Shown in pieces: positions 45,833 to 54,163 of a stretch of 64,000 nucleotides of DNA. The stretch lies in the NCBI GenBank assembly GCA_964657565.1, contig CAZZVQ010000006.1:20768-84767 (forward strand), given 5' to 3'. Made by a program: the position numbers and the translations under genes. The notes beneath the pieces are model-generated. The model saw only the letters and a program-made list of their open reading frames with translations, had not been told where the DNA came from and ran no database searches. The DNA is from JAVVHH01 sp964657565. GTDB lineage: Bacteria; Pseudomonadota; Alphaproteobacteria; Acetobacterales; Acetobacteraceae. How positions within the stretch are numbered: the first letter of the stretch is position 1; every line of letters starts with the position of its first letter.

Positions 45833-46561
45833 TCACCGCCGGGTTGCCAGGAGTTGCGGAAGCGCCGTGGCACCGTTCGCTGGTTTTGCGCCGGCGATGT
45901 GAATGATTTGCGGACCGACCCGGGTGTCGGCGATGGGGCGGGCATAGATGACGGTCGGGAGCTTTGTGGTCGCCGGAGCGACGGCTTGTGCCAGGGGCAG
46001 CGAGGCGGCCGGGTCGTCCTGCGCCGTCATGGCTCGGAGCTTGGCGTTCGGCAGCGCTCGCCTGACGCGCTCGAGATAGGCACTGCCCAGTTCGGGCGTG
46101 GCGGAATGATACCGGGCGACGGCGGTGCCCCAATCCGCGGAGTTGACCCGGTGCGTCAGGAGGATGCGGGCGGCCGCCTGGGCATTGTGGTCAGGATCGA
46201 ACGCCTCATCGAGGGAGCGGAACACGCCAGCGTGGTAGGCCAGGTCGACCTGGAAGCATCCCACGTCGATATAGGGAAACCCTCGAGCCATGATGGTGAG
46301 GACAGTGGCGACGGCGTCTTCCTTCGTCTCGTGGTAGGTCCCGTGGCCGGCCGCATTGATCGTCCACGGCCATGGAGCCGTGCCCGCCGGGCCAGCGCGT
46401 CCGCTCTCGACGCTGCCGACCGCGGATAAAATACCGGCCGGCAGATTCCAGTCGCTCTCCGCCTTGGCCGCTGCGATGTCGCATGAGAGTTCGGCTGGAG
46501 CGGCAACACAAACGGTGCCGGCCGAGAGCGCAAGGCTCATGCCGGCCGCAGCGCGTAGCAT
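45833..46561 (-). CDS. Lytic transglycosylase (SLT domain)
   Basis: A protein of about 242 residues: a signal peptide (MLRAAAGMSLALSAGTVCVAAPA), then an SLT catalytic domain with the likely catalytic Glu in LSAVGSVESGRAGP, PWPWTINAAGHGTY, MARGFPYIDVGCFQVDLAYHA and TAVARYHSATPELGSAYLERV. It cleaves peptidoglycan to 1,6-anhydromuramyl products and would open the wall for the secretin/pilus. ATG 46561 gives a full signal peptide; ATG 46540 overlaps the GT87-type gene stop as ATGA and is an alternative. Confidence 0.88.
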   Translation of the reverse strand: MLRAAAGMSLALSAGTVCVAAPAELSCDIAAAKAESDWNLPAGILSAVGSVESGRAGPAGTAPWPWTINAAGHGTYHETKEDAVATVLTIMARGFPYIDVGCFQVDLAYHAGVFRSLDEAFDPDHNAQAAARILLTHRVNSADWGTAVARYHSATPELGSAYLERVRRALPNAKLRAMTAQDDPAASLPLAQAVAPATTKLPTVIYARPIADTRVGPQIIHIAGAKPANGATALPQLLATRR

Positions 46562-47709
46562 CCACGTCGAGCGGACGATCCGGCGATCCACGCCACGCTG
46601 CAAACGCTCAGCACCGCAAGCACAGGCGGAAACGGTAGCAATGGCGGCAAGCCAGGCCACAGCCAGGCGATCCCGAGCAATGCGCGCCGGACCGTCCCGG
46701 CGCCCGGCACCAACAAGGCGATCGCGACGGCTAGCATCGGCATGTCGTATGTATGCACCCAGGGAGCCGCGAGTAGAATCAGCGGAAGCGTCACCGCCGT
46801 GCGCCTCTTCGGGTCGAAGCCCGGGTCGCGCCAGACGAGCCAGACCGCGTAGGCGCAGCCACAACTGACGACGGTCTGCACCAAATAGGCGGTGTTGAGT
46901 GTTGCGCCCACCGACCTGCTGGCCATGAACACACTGCTGAAGATCAACTGCGCCGGATCTGACTGCCACGGGGCTCCGATATAGGCTGAGACGGTGTTCT
47001 GATTGCCCGAAAAGAAATCGAGCCAGGGTGTGTAGCCGAACGCGCACGCCGCTGATAACGCGAGTGTGATAGAACATATACAACCTGCCAGCGCGGTGCG
47101 CCATCTGAAGCTTGCGATGAGGCAGATCGGCAACAGCATCGCGAATTGCGGTTTGATGGCGACCGCACCGAGGAGGAGGCCAGACAGGAGCGGCCATCGA
47201 TCGATGGCGAGCAATCCGCCGCACAGCAAGGCGGCGATCAGGGTGCCGTTCTGGCCGGCCAGCGCATTGGCGGCGACCGCGGGGCTGAGCAGGATCGCAA
47301 CCCGGCCCACCGGGGACAGGCCACCCAGCGCGACCGCGAGCCATAGGGCCATCAGGCTCATGCAACTATAAACGGCAAAAGCCACGCTCAAGGAGCATTC
47401 CGCCAGCACGCGTGCCATCAGCAATATGGGCGGGGGATACGGCCAGATCTGGCTCGGGATGCCCGGGCCGAACTTCATGCGCAGATAGGCGGTGAAAGCG
47501 GCCGGATCGGACAGCACGGTCAACGAGTGTTCAGCGGCGGCCCGGCCGGCGGCCCAGAGCGCGGTGAAGTCTCGGGCGGCCAGAGCGGTCCGGTCAGCGG
47601 TCAGCCCGTCGATAGGGGCAAACCAGAGCAGCCACCCGACCCATAGCGGCGCGACAAGCCCCAGCACGACCACGAGCAGTGATCGTCGATCCAAACCCGA
47701 CAGCTTCAT
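46537..47709 (-). CDS. GT87-type (DUF2029) integral membrane glycosyltransferase-like protein
   Basis: A 390-residue protein with about nine to ten hydrophobic spans. A large first loop contains ALAARDFTALWAAGRAAAEH, with the acidic position expected in GT-C enzymes, and PSQIWPYPPPILLMARVLAE; GGLLAIDRWPLLSGLLLGAVAIKPQFAMLLP follows. This is the DUF2029/GT87 pattern (mannosyltransferase-like, polyprenyl-phosphate-sugar donors). Its end overlaps the transglycosylase start. Acceptor unknown. Confidence 0.85.
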   Translation of the reverse strand: MKLSGLDRRSLLVVVLGLVAPLWVGWLLWFAPIDGLTADRTALAARDFTALWAAGRAAAEHSLTVLSDPAAFTAYLRMKFGPGIPSQIWPYPPPILLMARVLAECSLSVAFAVYSCMSLMALWLAVALGGLSPVGRVAILLSPAVAANALAGQNGTLIAALLCGGLLAIDRWPLLSGLLLGAVAIKPQFAMLLPICLIASFRWRTALAGCICSITLALSAACAFGYTPWLDFFSGNQNTVSAYIGAPWQSDPAQLIFSSVFMASRSVGATLNTAYLVQTVVSCGCAYAVWLVWRDPGFDPKRRTAVTLPLILLAAPWVHTYDMPMLAVAIALLVPGAGTVRRALLGIAWLWPGLPPLLPFPPVLAVLSVCSVAWIAGSSARRGCYALRPA

Positions 47710-47728
47710 ACCGCTGATCAGAGCCTCA

Positions 47729-47905
47729 CTAGGGCGTTAATTGTTGGAAGAGCGCCGGGTCGCCGGACGCTTTCTCCGTCGAGACGGGGGCGATCAGGCT
47801 CGCGAGCGTGACCGACGAGGACCGCGCGAGCGGCGAGGGGCCGCCGGAGATGACGCTGACCATGATGGCGCAGGCGAGGAGAACGAACATTTCATTGCGA
47901 GACAT
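47729..47905 (-). CDS. Small hydrophobic protein (58 aa)
   Basis: A 58-codon ORF reads MSRNEMFVLLACAIMVSVIS, then a Ser/Ala/Pro-rich stretch ending DPALFQQLTP. It has one hydrophobic N-terminal helix that could be a membrane anchor or signal sequence. It is supported by a strong Shine-Dalgarno (GGGAGGG, about 8 nt before the ATG) and by its position 19 bp upstream of the GT87-type gene on the same strand. It lacks the Gly/Glu processing site of Flp pilins. Function unknown. Confidence 0.6.
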   Translation of the reverse strand: MSRNEMFVLLACAIMVSVISGGPSPLARSSSVTLASLIAPVSTEKASGDPALFQQLTP

Positions 47906-48019
47906 GGCTGGATCCCTCCCGAATTCATGGCCCAGTATCGCCGCCCTTGGTTAAGGCTTGGTTGAGATCGCGCCGGCGATGCTGCCGAGCCGTTGATGGT
48001 TCATTAAAGTTTTGACGGT

Positions 48020-49045
48020 ATGTGTGATCGCGGCCCCGGCGGACGGGGCGTGAAAGGGTCGACGCGTTCCGTGTTCTCGGTCGTCATCGCTACCCGGGAC
48101 CGCCCGGAATTGTTGGCCCGCTCCCTGCGATCCGTCGCGGCGCAGCGTTTGCGCGATGTCGAGCTGCTCTTGGTCGACGATAGTTCGACGGAGCCGATCC
48201 GGGCGCACAATGCGGCGTTGCTGGGCGACCTCGTGCCGGCGGGTGTCATCATCGCCACCGGTCCAGGCGCGGGCGGAAGCGGACCCGGGGAGGCGCGTAA
48301 TCGTGGTATGGCGCGGGCGACGCGGCCCTACCTCGCGTTCCTCGACGACGACGACGAATGGATCGACCCCGACTATCTCGCCCGCGCGGCAACGACGATC
48401 GAGCGGTTCGGCCTCGATCTGCACTTTGCCGATCAGGAGGCGCGGCGGGGTGACGGCAGCGTCGTCTCGGGACCGGTGTGGGCGGAGGATCTGGCCGACA
48501 AGCTACCGGCGAGTGGTGCGGTCGCCGATGACGGCGTTTTCTTGTTGTCGCCGGATCAGGTCCTGATGAGCGACGGCTTCGCGCATCTCAACACGACGAT
48601 CGTGCGGCGAAGCTTGGCGTGGGACCGGCTTGGCGGCTTCGATGATAAAATCCGTTACGAGGAGGACCGCGACTTCTACCTGCGCGCGCTCGATGCGGCT
48701 GGCGCAATCGGTTACACGCCACGCCTCGTTGCGAGGCACTATGTTCCAGCATCGCGCGCGAGTGCGTCGTCGATCGCCACGGAGCAGAAGGAGGCGTGCC
48801 GGTTGGCCGTGCTGAACAAGGCGATCGGCACGACCCGGAACGCGGTGGTGCGGACCCGCTGCCGGCGGGATCGGGCCTATGCGCTGAAAACGATGAGCGT
48901 GCGGGAGGCGGCAGCGGGGGAGCTCGCGGCCGCTATCGGGCATGGGCGGGCGGCGTTGCGGGATCAATTCGGGGCAAAATGGGCGGCGTTCGTCGCCAGC
49001 CTCTATCTCCGCAACGCTTTCTCCAGGCGATCCCATGCAGGCTGA
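48020..49045 (+). CDS. GT2 family glycosyltransferase
   Basis: A protein of about 341 residues: SVVIATRDRPELLARSLRSVAAQ, LLVDDSS, GEARNRGMARATRPYLAFLDDDDEW with the DxD motif, FGFDDKIRYEEDRDFYLRAL-type ED motif, and a C-terminal helical region. It would add a sugar from a nucleotide donor, inverting configuration. The start could also be GTG 48050, which has a GGACGGGG tract upstream. It stands alone on the plus strand between the pilus-like cluster and cobC, whose 3' end it overlaps by 43 bp. Confidence 0.88.
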   Translation: MCDRGPGGRGVKGSTRSVFSVVIATRDRPELLARSLRSVAAQRLRDVELLLVDDSSTEPIRAHNAALLGDLVPAGVIIATGPGAGGSGPGEARNRGMARATRPYLAFLDDDDEWIDPDYLARAATTIERFGLDLHFADQEARRGDGSVVSGPVWAEDLADKLPASGAVADDGVFLLSPDQVLMSDGFAHLNTTIVRRSLAWDRLGGFDDKIRYEEDRDFYLRALDAAGAIGYTPRLVARHYVPASRASASSIATEQKEACRLAVLNKAIGTTRNAVVRTRCRRDRAYALKTMSVREAAAGELAAAIGHGRAALRDQFGAKWAAFVASLYLRNAFSRRSHAG

Positions 49046-50022
49046 TCGGCGGGCAATCCGAACCGCAGCCATGATGGGTGGGCCTCGAAGCGGCGCACGA
49101 GAATACCGGCGTGACCCAGCCGGTCGAACAGGCTGGTCGCGGCGTCACATTCCGCCAGCCGGAATAGTGACGTGCCGCCGAGCACGCGCAATCCGGCTGC
49201 GAGCAGCAGCGTGTCGAGCCGGGTTGCCTGTCGCGCGAGCCGTGCAGCGGCTTGGTCTCGCCAGTCGGCATCCGCAAGGGCCGTGATGCCGAGGGATGCG
49301 GCGGGGCCTGAGATCGCCCAGGGGCCGAGCGCGTCACGCAATTGGTTGGCCCGATGCGGCGCCGTGAGCGCGAAGCCAAGCCGGATTCCTGCGAGACCAT
49401 AGGCTTTGCCGAACGAGCGCAGGATGATCAGTGCCGGATGCGGCAGGGCGGGGGCGAGCGAGAGGGCCGGGTCGAAGTCGGCAAAGGCTTCGTCGATGAT
49501 GAGCGTGCCGGCCTGGGTCGCGAGCTTGTCGGCGAGGCCGAGCAAGGCTTCCGGCGGGAGCCGGCGGCCGTCCGGGTTGTTGGGATTGCAGACCACGACG
49601 GCGCCGTGGTGGCCGAGGCGATCCAACTCCCCGACCTCGCGGGAGTCGGCGCCTGCGTTGTGCCAGGCCGCGAGATGCTCGCCGTATGTGGGGCCAAGGA
49701 TGGTGGCGGTTTCATGCCGGAGCAGATACGGGAGCAGGCTGATGAGGATCTGCGTGCCCGGCGCGGCGACCACCATGCCCGGGTCGTCGACGCCGTAGGC
49801 GATGGCGGCCGTGCGCTGCAACTGGTCCAGGGTCTCGGGTTCGGGCAGTCGCTGCCAGATTTCATCGCCAAGACGCGGCACCGGATAGGCGATGGGGTTG
49901 ATGCCGGTGGACAGGTCGAGGAATGGTTCCGGCGCACCCGGGAACAGCCATCGTGCCTCCCCGAGCCGTCCGCCATGGGCTAGGGTGCGTGCCCCAGCAC
50001 AATCTCGGCGTCTCCCCTGCAT
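49003..50022 (-). CDS. cobC: Threonine-phosphate decarboxylase CobC/CobD (PLP)
   Basis: A 339-residue class I/II aminotransferase-fold enzyme. It has LDLSTGINPIAYPVP, VVAAPGTQILISLLP, VVVCNPNNPDGRRLPPEAL, IDEAFADFDP and the PLP Lys in RSFGKAYGLAGIRLG. It makes (R)-1-amino-2-propanol phosphate, the linker of the nucleotide loop of cobalamin. ATG 50022 is the only plausible start and leaves just 15 bp to the divergent cbiB start, so promoters must overlap coding sequence. Confidence 0.93.
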   Translation of the reverse strand: MQGRRRDCAGARTLAHGGRLGEARWLFPGAPEPFLDLSTGINPIAYPVPRLGDEIWQRLPEPETLDQLQRTAAIAYGVDDPGMVVAAPGTQILISLLPYLLRHETATILGPTYGEHLAAWHNAGADSREVGELDRLGHHGAVVVCNPNNPDGRRLPPEALLGLADKLATQAGTLIIDEAFADFDPALSLAPALPHPALIILRSFGKAYGLAGIRLGFALTAPHRANQLRDALGPWAISGPAASLGITALADADWRDQAAARLARQATRLDTLLLAAGLRVLGGTSLFRLAECDAATSLFDRLGHAGILVRRFEAHPSWLRFGLPADQPAWDRLEKALRR

Positions 50023-50037
50023 CTTTGGTCCAACCTC

Positions 50038-50982
50038 GTGCTCACCGTTGGCGCCTACGCGATCGAGGCGGTGTGTGGCTACCCCGACGCTGCATTCCGC
50101 GCGATCCGTCACCCGGTGGTGTGGTTCGGCGCGTTGCTGAGCGTGCTGGAACGGGGGCTCAACCGGGGTGCGCCGTGGTGGCGGCGCGTGGCAGGCGTGG
50201 GGACCGTTGCGACGCTGCTCGCCGCGGTTTGCGGGCCGGCACTCGTGCTTCAAGCGGCGTTTCCTGGGGCGGCTTGGCTGTTCGTGGTGGCGATCGTGGC
50301 GAGCTCTCTGCCGGCTCAGCGCAGCCTGTTTCACCATGTTGACGCTGTTGCGGCCGGGCTCGAGCGGGATGGCTTGGTGGGCGGGCGCCGGGCTGTGTCG
50401 CACATCGTGGGGCGCGATCCCGCCATGTTGGACGAAGCGGGCGTCGTGCGGGCGGCGATCGAGAGCCTGGCGGAAAACTTTTCCGACGGCGTCGTGGCTC
50501 CGGCGGTGTGGGGCGTGGCGGCCGGGCTGGCTGGCATGGCGGGCTACAAGGCGGTCAACACTGCGGACAGCATGATCGGGCATCGGACACCGCGGTACCA
50601 GGCGTTTGGCTGGGCGGCGGCCCGGTTGGACGATGTCGTCAACCTGCCGGCATCGCGGTTGGCGGCGTTGTGGCTCATCGGGGCGGCTGCGCTGCATCGA
50701 GCACGGCCCGGCGACGCGATGCGGGCGGTGTGGCGCGATGCCGGGCGGCATCGGTCGCCCAACGCGGGCTGGCCGGAAGCGGCGATGGCCGGGGCGCTCG
50801 GGCTGCGGCTGGCGGGGCCGCGGGTGTATGGCGGCGTGCTGGTCGACGATGGGTGGATGGGGGACGGGCGGGCCGCGCCTGACGTGACGGATCTGCGCGC
50901 GGCGTTGCGGTTGTATCGGAGCGCCTGTGCACTGCAGCTAGGGGCGCTCGTGCTGCTGGCGGCGCTCACCTGGCCAGGCTGA
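50038..50982 (+). CDS. cbiB: Adenosylcobinamide-phosphate synthase CbiB (CobD)
   Basis: A 314-residue integral membrane enzyme. It has HPVVWFGALLSVLERGLNR near the start, RDPAMLDEAGVVRAAIESLAENFSDGVVAPAVWG with the conserved ESLAEN(F)SDG motif, YKAVNTADSMIGHRTPRYQAFGWAAARLDDVVN and a C-terminal RPGDAMRAVWRDAGRHRSPNAGWPEAAMAGAL motif. It attaches aminopropanol phosphate to adenosylcobyric acid. The start is GTG 50038; the frame is open upstream to 49984 but without a better codon. The 3' end overlaps convergent cobQ by 17 bp. Confidence 0.94.
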   Translation: MLTVGAYAIEAVCGYPDAAFRAIRHPVVWFGALLSVLERGLNRGAPWWRRVAGVGTVATLLAAVCGPALVLQAAFPGAAWLFVVAIVASSLPAQRSLFHHVDAVAAGLERDGLVGGRRAVSHIVGRDPAMLDEAGVVRAAIESLAENFSDGVVAPAVWGVAAGLAGMAGYKAVNTADSMIGHRTPRYQAFGWAAARLDDVVNLPASRLAALWLIGAAALHRARPGDAMRAVWRDAGRHRSPNAGWPEAAMAGALGLRLAGPRVYGGVLVDDGWMGDGRAAPDVTDLRAALRLYRSACALQLGALVLLAALTWPG

Positions 50983-52420
50983 GCAGGCGATCGATGTCCA
51001 TGTAGCGTTCGAGATGGGCGGCCAGGCCGTCGAGTGCGGCCTCGATTTCGGCCGCGTGGGACAGGGATGATGGCACGGCGCCGATCTCTCGCAGCAGGGC
51101 GGCGCGGGCCGAGTCGGCGCTGAAAAGGCCATGCACGTAGGTGCCGGCGATCCGGCCGGAGGGTGAGACGGCGCCATCGGGTCGGCCATCGGCGAAACGG
51201 AGGAAGGGAGTAGCGGCGCCCGGCCCGGTCGTGCGGCCCAGGTGGATCTCGTAGCCATCGAAGCTGGCGGCGGACCGTGCCAGCGTCCCGGAACTTTTTT
51301 CCAGCCGCTTGTCGCCGCCCAGCACCGTCTCGACGTCGAGCAGGCCAAGCCCGTCGACCGAGCCCGGCGGGCCCTCGACCCCGTCCGGATCGGCCAACCG
51401 GTGCCCCAACATCTGATAGCCGCCGCATAGCCCGAGCACCCTGCCGCCGCGCCGCACATGCGCCTTGATGTCGATGTCCCACCCCTCGCCCCGGAGCATG
51501 TGCAAATCGGCGATCGTCGTCTTCGACCCGGCGAGCACGACCAGCGCCGCATCCACCGGCAGCGTTTGCCCCCGCGCGACGAGCACGAGATCGACGTCCG
51601 GCTCGGCAGCTAGCGGGTTCAGATCGTCGAAATTGGCGATGCCGGGCAGCAGCGGCACCGCGACGCGAACGCGGCCCCCGGTCGAGGACGCGGCGAGGTC
51701 GGCAGCATCCTCGGCCGGCAATCGCCGCACGTGCTCGCAATGCGGCACCAGGCCGAGCGACGCCCAGCCGGTGCGCTCGCCGATCAACCGCATGCCGTCC
51801 TCGAACAGGGAGAGGTCGCCGCGCATCCGGTTAACGACGAAGCCGCACACGAGGGCGCGATCGGCCGGGTCGAGCACGGCATGGGTGCCGACGAGGCTGG
51901 CGATGACGCCGCCGCGGTCGATGTCGCCGATGATGACGACGGGCGTATCGGTCGCCTGGGCGAACCCCATGTTGGCGATGTCGCCGTGGCGCAGGTTGAT
52001 CTCCGAGGCGCTGCCGGCGCCTTCGACGAGGATGAGGTCGGCGGTCTGGCTCAGGCGGGAAAAACTTTCCAGCACGCGCGGCAGCAGGCCCGGCTTCATG
52101 GCCTGATAGTCGCGGGCGCGGGCCGTCGCGACCACGCGGCCCTGGACCACCACCTGCGATCCCACCTCGGATTGCGGCTTGAGCAGCACCGGATTCATGT
52201 CAACCGACGGCTCGAGCCCGGCCGCGCGCGCCTGCAGCGCCTGCGCCCGGCCGATCTCGCCGCCACCGCCGGCCACCACTGCGGCATTGTTGGACATGTT
52301 CTGCGGCTTGAACGGCGCCACGCGCAGGCCGCGGCGCAAGCAGGCGCGGGCGAGGCCGGCAACGAGGATCGATTTACCCACCGACGAGCCGGTACCCTGC
52401 AGCATGATGGCGCGGGCCAT
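50966..52420 (-). CDS. cobQ: Cobyric acid synthase CobQ
   Basis: A 484-residue ATP- and glutamine-dependent amidase. The N-terminal dethiobiotin-synthetase-like domain has MLQGTGSSVGKSILVAGLAR, FKPQNMSNNAAVV and DMNPVLLKPQSEVGSQVVVQG. The C-terminal glutaminase has LGLCGGYQMLG with the nucleophile Cys and GRIAGTYVHGLF with the His. It amidates four side chains of adenosylcobyrinic a,c-diamide. Its start overlaps the cobO stop by one base. Confidence 0.97.
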   Translation of the reverse strand: MARAIMLQGTGSSVGKSILVAGLARACLRRGLRVAPFKPQNMSNNAAVVAGGGGEIGRAQALQARAAGLEPSVDMNPVLLKPQSEVGSQVVVQGRVVATARARDYQAMKPGLLPRVLESFSRLSQTADLILVEGAGSASEINLRHGDIANMGFAQATDTPVVIIGDIDRGGVIASLVGTHAVLDPADRALVCGFVVNRMRGDLSLFEDGMRLIGERTGWASLGLVPHCEHVRRLPAEDAADLAASSTGGRVRVAVPLLPGIANFDDLNPLAAEPDVDLVLVARGQTLPVDAALVVLAGSKTTIADLHMLRGEGWDIDIKAHVRRGGRVLGLCGGYQMLGHRLADPDGVEGPPGSVDGLGLLDVETVLGGDKRLEKSSGTLARSAASFDGYEIHLGRTTGPGAATPFLRFADGRPDGAVSPSGRIAGTYVHGLFSADSARAALLREIGAVPSSLSHAAEIEAALDGLAAHLERYMDIDRLLSLAR

Positions 52421-53028
52421 CAGAACTCGATGCCCGCCTGGGCCTTCACGCCCGCCGAGAAGTGGTGCTTGATCAACGTCATCTCGGTCACGAGATCCGC
52501 CGCATCGATCAGCGCGGGCTTCGCGTTGCGGCCGGTGACGACCACGTGCAAGCTCGGCGGACGTGCGGCCAGCCCGGCCAGCACCTCGTCAAGCGCGATG
52601 TAGTCGTAGCGCAGCGCGATGTTCAGCTCGTCCAGCACGAGCAGCGCCAGCCCTGGTTCGGCCATCAGCTCGATCGACCGCTCCCAGGCGCGGCGGCAGG
52701 CGGCGACGTCGCGCGCGCGGTCCTGCGTCTCCCAGGTGAAGCCTTCGCCCATCGTGTGCCAGCGCAGCATCTCGCCGCCGATCCGCTCCAGCACGGTGCG
52801 CTCGCCGGTGACCCAGGCGCCCTTGATGAACTGCACCACCGCCACCGGCCGGCCTTGGCCCAGCATGCGCAGCGCCAGCCCGAACGCGGCGGTGCTCTTA
52901 CCCTTGCCGGACCCGGTGTTGACGATCAGCAGCCCCTTCTCGGTCACCGTCTTGCTGGCGACTTCGGCGTCCTGGACCGCCTTGCGCTTCTCCATCTTGG
53001 CCCGGTGGCGGGCGTCGTCGTCACTCAC
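52420..53028 (-). CDS. cobO: Cob(I)yrinic acid a,c-diamide adenosyltransferase CobO
   Basis: A 202-residue CobA/CobO-type enzyme with Walker A NTGSGKGKSTAAFGLALR, VVQFIKGAWVTGERTVL, GEGFTWETQD and LVLDELNIALRYDYI, ending ADLVTEMTLIKHHFSAGVKAQAGIEF. It adds the 5'-deoxyadenosyl group to cobalt. The start overlaps the cobU stop by 4 bp, so cobU-cobO-cobQ form a coupled minus-strand unit. Confidence 0.97.
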   Translation of the reverse strand: MSDDDARHRAKMEKRKAVQDAEVASKTVTEKGLLIVNTGSGKGKSTAAFGLALRMLGQGRPVAVVQFIKGAWVTGERTVLERIGGEMLRWHTMGEGFTWETQDRARDVAACRRAWERSIELMAEPGLALLVLDELNIALRYDYIALDEVLAGLAARPPSLHVVVTGRNAKPALIDAADLVTEMTLIKHHFSAGVKAQAGIEF

Positions 53029-53510
53029 TTGACCCTCATCGGCAGCCCGGCGACGACTAGGGTGACGGTGTCGGCGACCGCCGCCAAGCGCTGGTGCAGG
53101 CGGCCGGCTTCGTCGCGGAATTGCCGGGCCAGCGCGTTGTCCGGCACGATGCCCAGGCCGACCTCGTTGGAGACCAGCACGGTTCTGTGGGCGCGTGCAG
53201 CCAGCGCGGCCTCGAGGTCTGGGATCGGCCGATCAGCCAAGAGCAGGTTGCTGACCCAAAGGGTGAGGCAGTCGACCAGGACCGGCATCTCCGCCCGGCG
53301 GAGCGCCCCGGCCAAGTCGAGCGGCTCCTCGATCGTGACCCAGCCATCGTTCGCCCGGTCGGCGCGGTGGACGGCGATGCGGGCGCGCATCTCGTCGTCG
53401 AAGGCCTGCGCGGTGGCGATGTAGGTGCGGGGTCCCGGGCCGAACAGCGATTCGGCATGGCGGCTCTTGCCGGAGCGGGCGCCGCCGAGAACGAGCGTGA
53501 GATCGGGCAG
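53025..53510 (-). CDS. cobU: Adenosylcobinamide kinase/guanylyltransferase CobU, probable CTG start
   Basis: The 161-residue reading has the CobU P-loop LVLGGARSGKSRHAE, TYIATAQAFDDEMRARIAVHR, LVDCLTLWVSNLLL, VLVSNEVGLGIVP and a closing VVAGLPMRVK. It phosphorylates adenosylcobinamide and transfers GMP to it. The first ATG in frame (53390) lies after the P-loop and would give a non-functional 121-residue product. Upstream no ATG, GTG or TTG occurs at a suitable place; CTG 53510 gives the expected N-terminus and has an AAGGCGAG Shine-Dalgarno about 5 nt upstream. The CTG start is therefore an inference. Confidence 0.85.
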   Translation of the reverse strand: MPDLTLVLGGARSGKSRHAESLFGPGPRTYIATAQAFDDEMRARIAVHRADRANDGWVTIEEPLDLAGALRRAEMPVLVDCLTLWVSNLLLADRPIPDLEAALAARAHRTVLVSNEVGLGIVPDNALARQFRDEAGRLHQRLAAVADTVTLVVAGLPMRVK

Positions 53511-53558
53511 TGAACTCGCCTTTGACGGGGTGTGCGGCGGCGCGTATATGGCAAGGTG

Positions 53559-53731
53559 GATGGTTCTTCCAGTCGGAAGATGAAAAGGGAACGCGGTTTA
53601 ACGCCGCGGCTGCCCCCGCAACTGTAAGCGGCGAGCCCTTCACCCTAACGCCACTGGCGCCGTAACGCGCTGGGAAGGTTGGTGAAGACGCTTTGACCCG
53701 TGAGCCAGGAGACCTGCCATCCTCAACCATC
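53559..53731 (+). ncRNA. Cobalamin (B12) riboswitch
   Basis: The leader contains the core elements: GATGAAAAGGGAA (53578-53590), the conserved CTGCCCCCGCAACTGTAA (53610-53627) and the B12 box AGCCAGGAGACCTGCC (53703-53718). GATGGTT (53559-53565) pairs perfectly with AACCATC (53725-53731) as the closing P1 stem. It precedes the DUF1636-cobW-cobN run, so adenosylcobalamin should repress that operon. A GC-rich hairpin (CCGGGC...GCCCCGG, about 53734-53751) just before the AAAGGGG ribosome-binding site is a plausible expression platform acting on translation. Confidence 0.95.
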
Positions 53732-53767
53732 ACGCCGGGCGGGGTGCCCCGGAGAAAGGGGTGAGCT

Positions 53768-54163
53768 GTGTCGGAATGCGTTCCTTGTCTCCATGTTTGT
53801 GTCACCTGCCGGGCCGGTCGCCCGCTGCCGGAGGGTGAGACGCCTGCCGGTAAATATTTTTACGAGTCGGTCGCGGCGTTGGCTGGCGAGGCCGGGCCGG
53901 TGCGGGTGCTGCCGGTGAGCTGCCTGGCGAGCTGTAACACCGGGTGCGCGGCGGCGATTTCGGCGCCTGGCAAGTGGACCTATCTCTTGGGCGGATTGTC
54001 GGATGCGTTGGCGCCCGACCTGCTGACCTTTGCGGGTGCCTATGCGCAGGCCAAGACCGGCGCGGTGATGCCGTCGAAGCGGCCGGCGTCGCTGGCGGGG
54101 ATCGTGCTCGGGCGGGTGCCGTCGCTCGTTCCGGCGCCGTTTCCGGCGACGGTGTCGGCATGA
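53768..54163 (+). CDS. DUF1636 Cys-rich protein of the cobalamin locus
   Basis: A 131-residue protein with Cys4, Cys7, Cys11 and Cys14 (MSECVPCLHVCVTCRAG) and a second set in VSCLASCNTGCAAAISAPGKW, then YLLGGL. This is the DUF1636 pattern, a thioredoxin-like metal or Fe-S binding fold often found beside cobW/cobN. A role in cobalt or electron supply is an inference. Start GTG 53768 has AAAGGGG upstream and lies 36 bp after the riboswitch; the stop overlaps cobW (ATGA). Confidence 0.85.
   Translation: MSECVPCLHVCVTCRAGRPLPEGETPAGKYFYESVAALAGEAGPVRVLPVSCLASCNTGCAAAISAPGKWTYLLGGLSDALAPDLLTFAGAYAQAKTGAVMPSKRPASLAGIVLGRVPSLVPAPFPATVSA

Noticed and set aside
45760..45840. 19-codon ORF (MCCNLNTLALHDYTRHYSW) before cpaC as a leader peptide
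   Set aside because: No ribosome-binding site and no attenuator-like structure next to it.
47729..47905. The 58-residue protein as a Flp pilin
   Set aside because: It lacks the conserved Gly and Glu/Tyr processing site and the Flp hydrophobic core.
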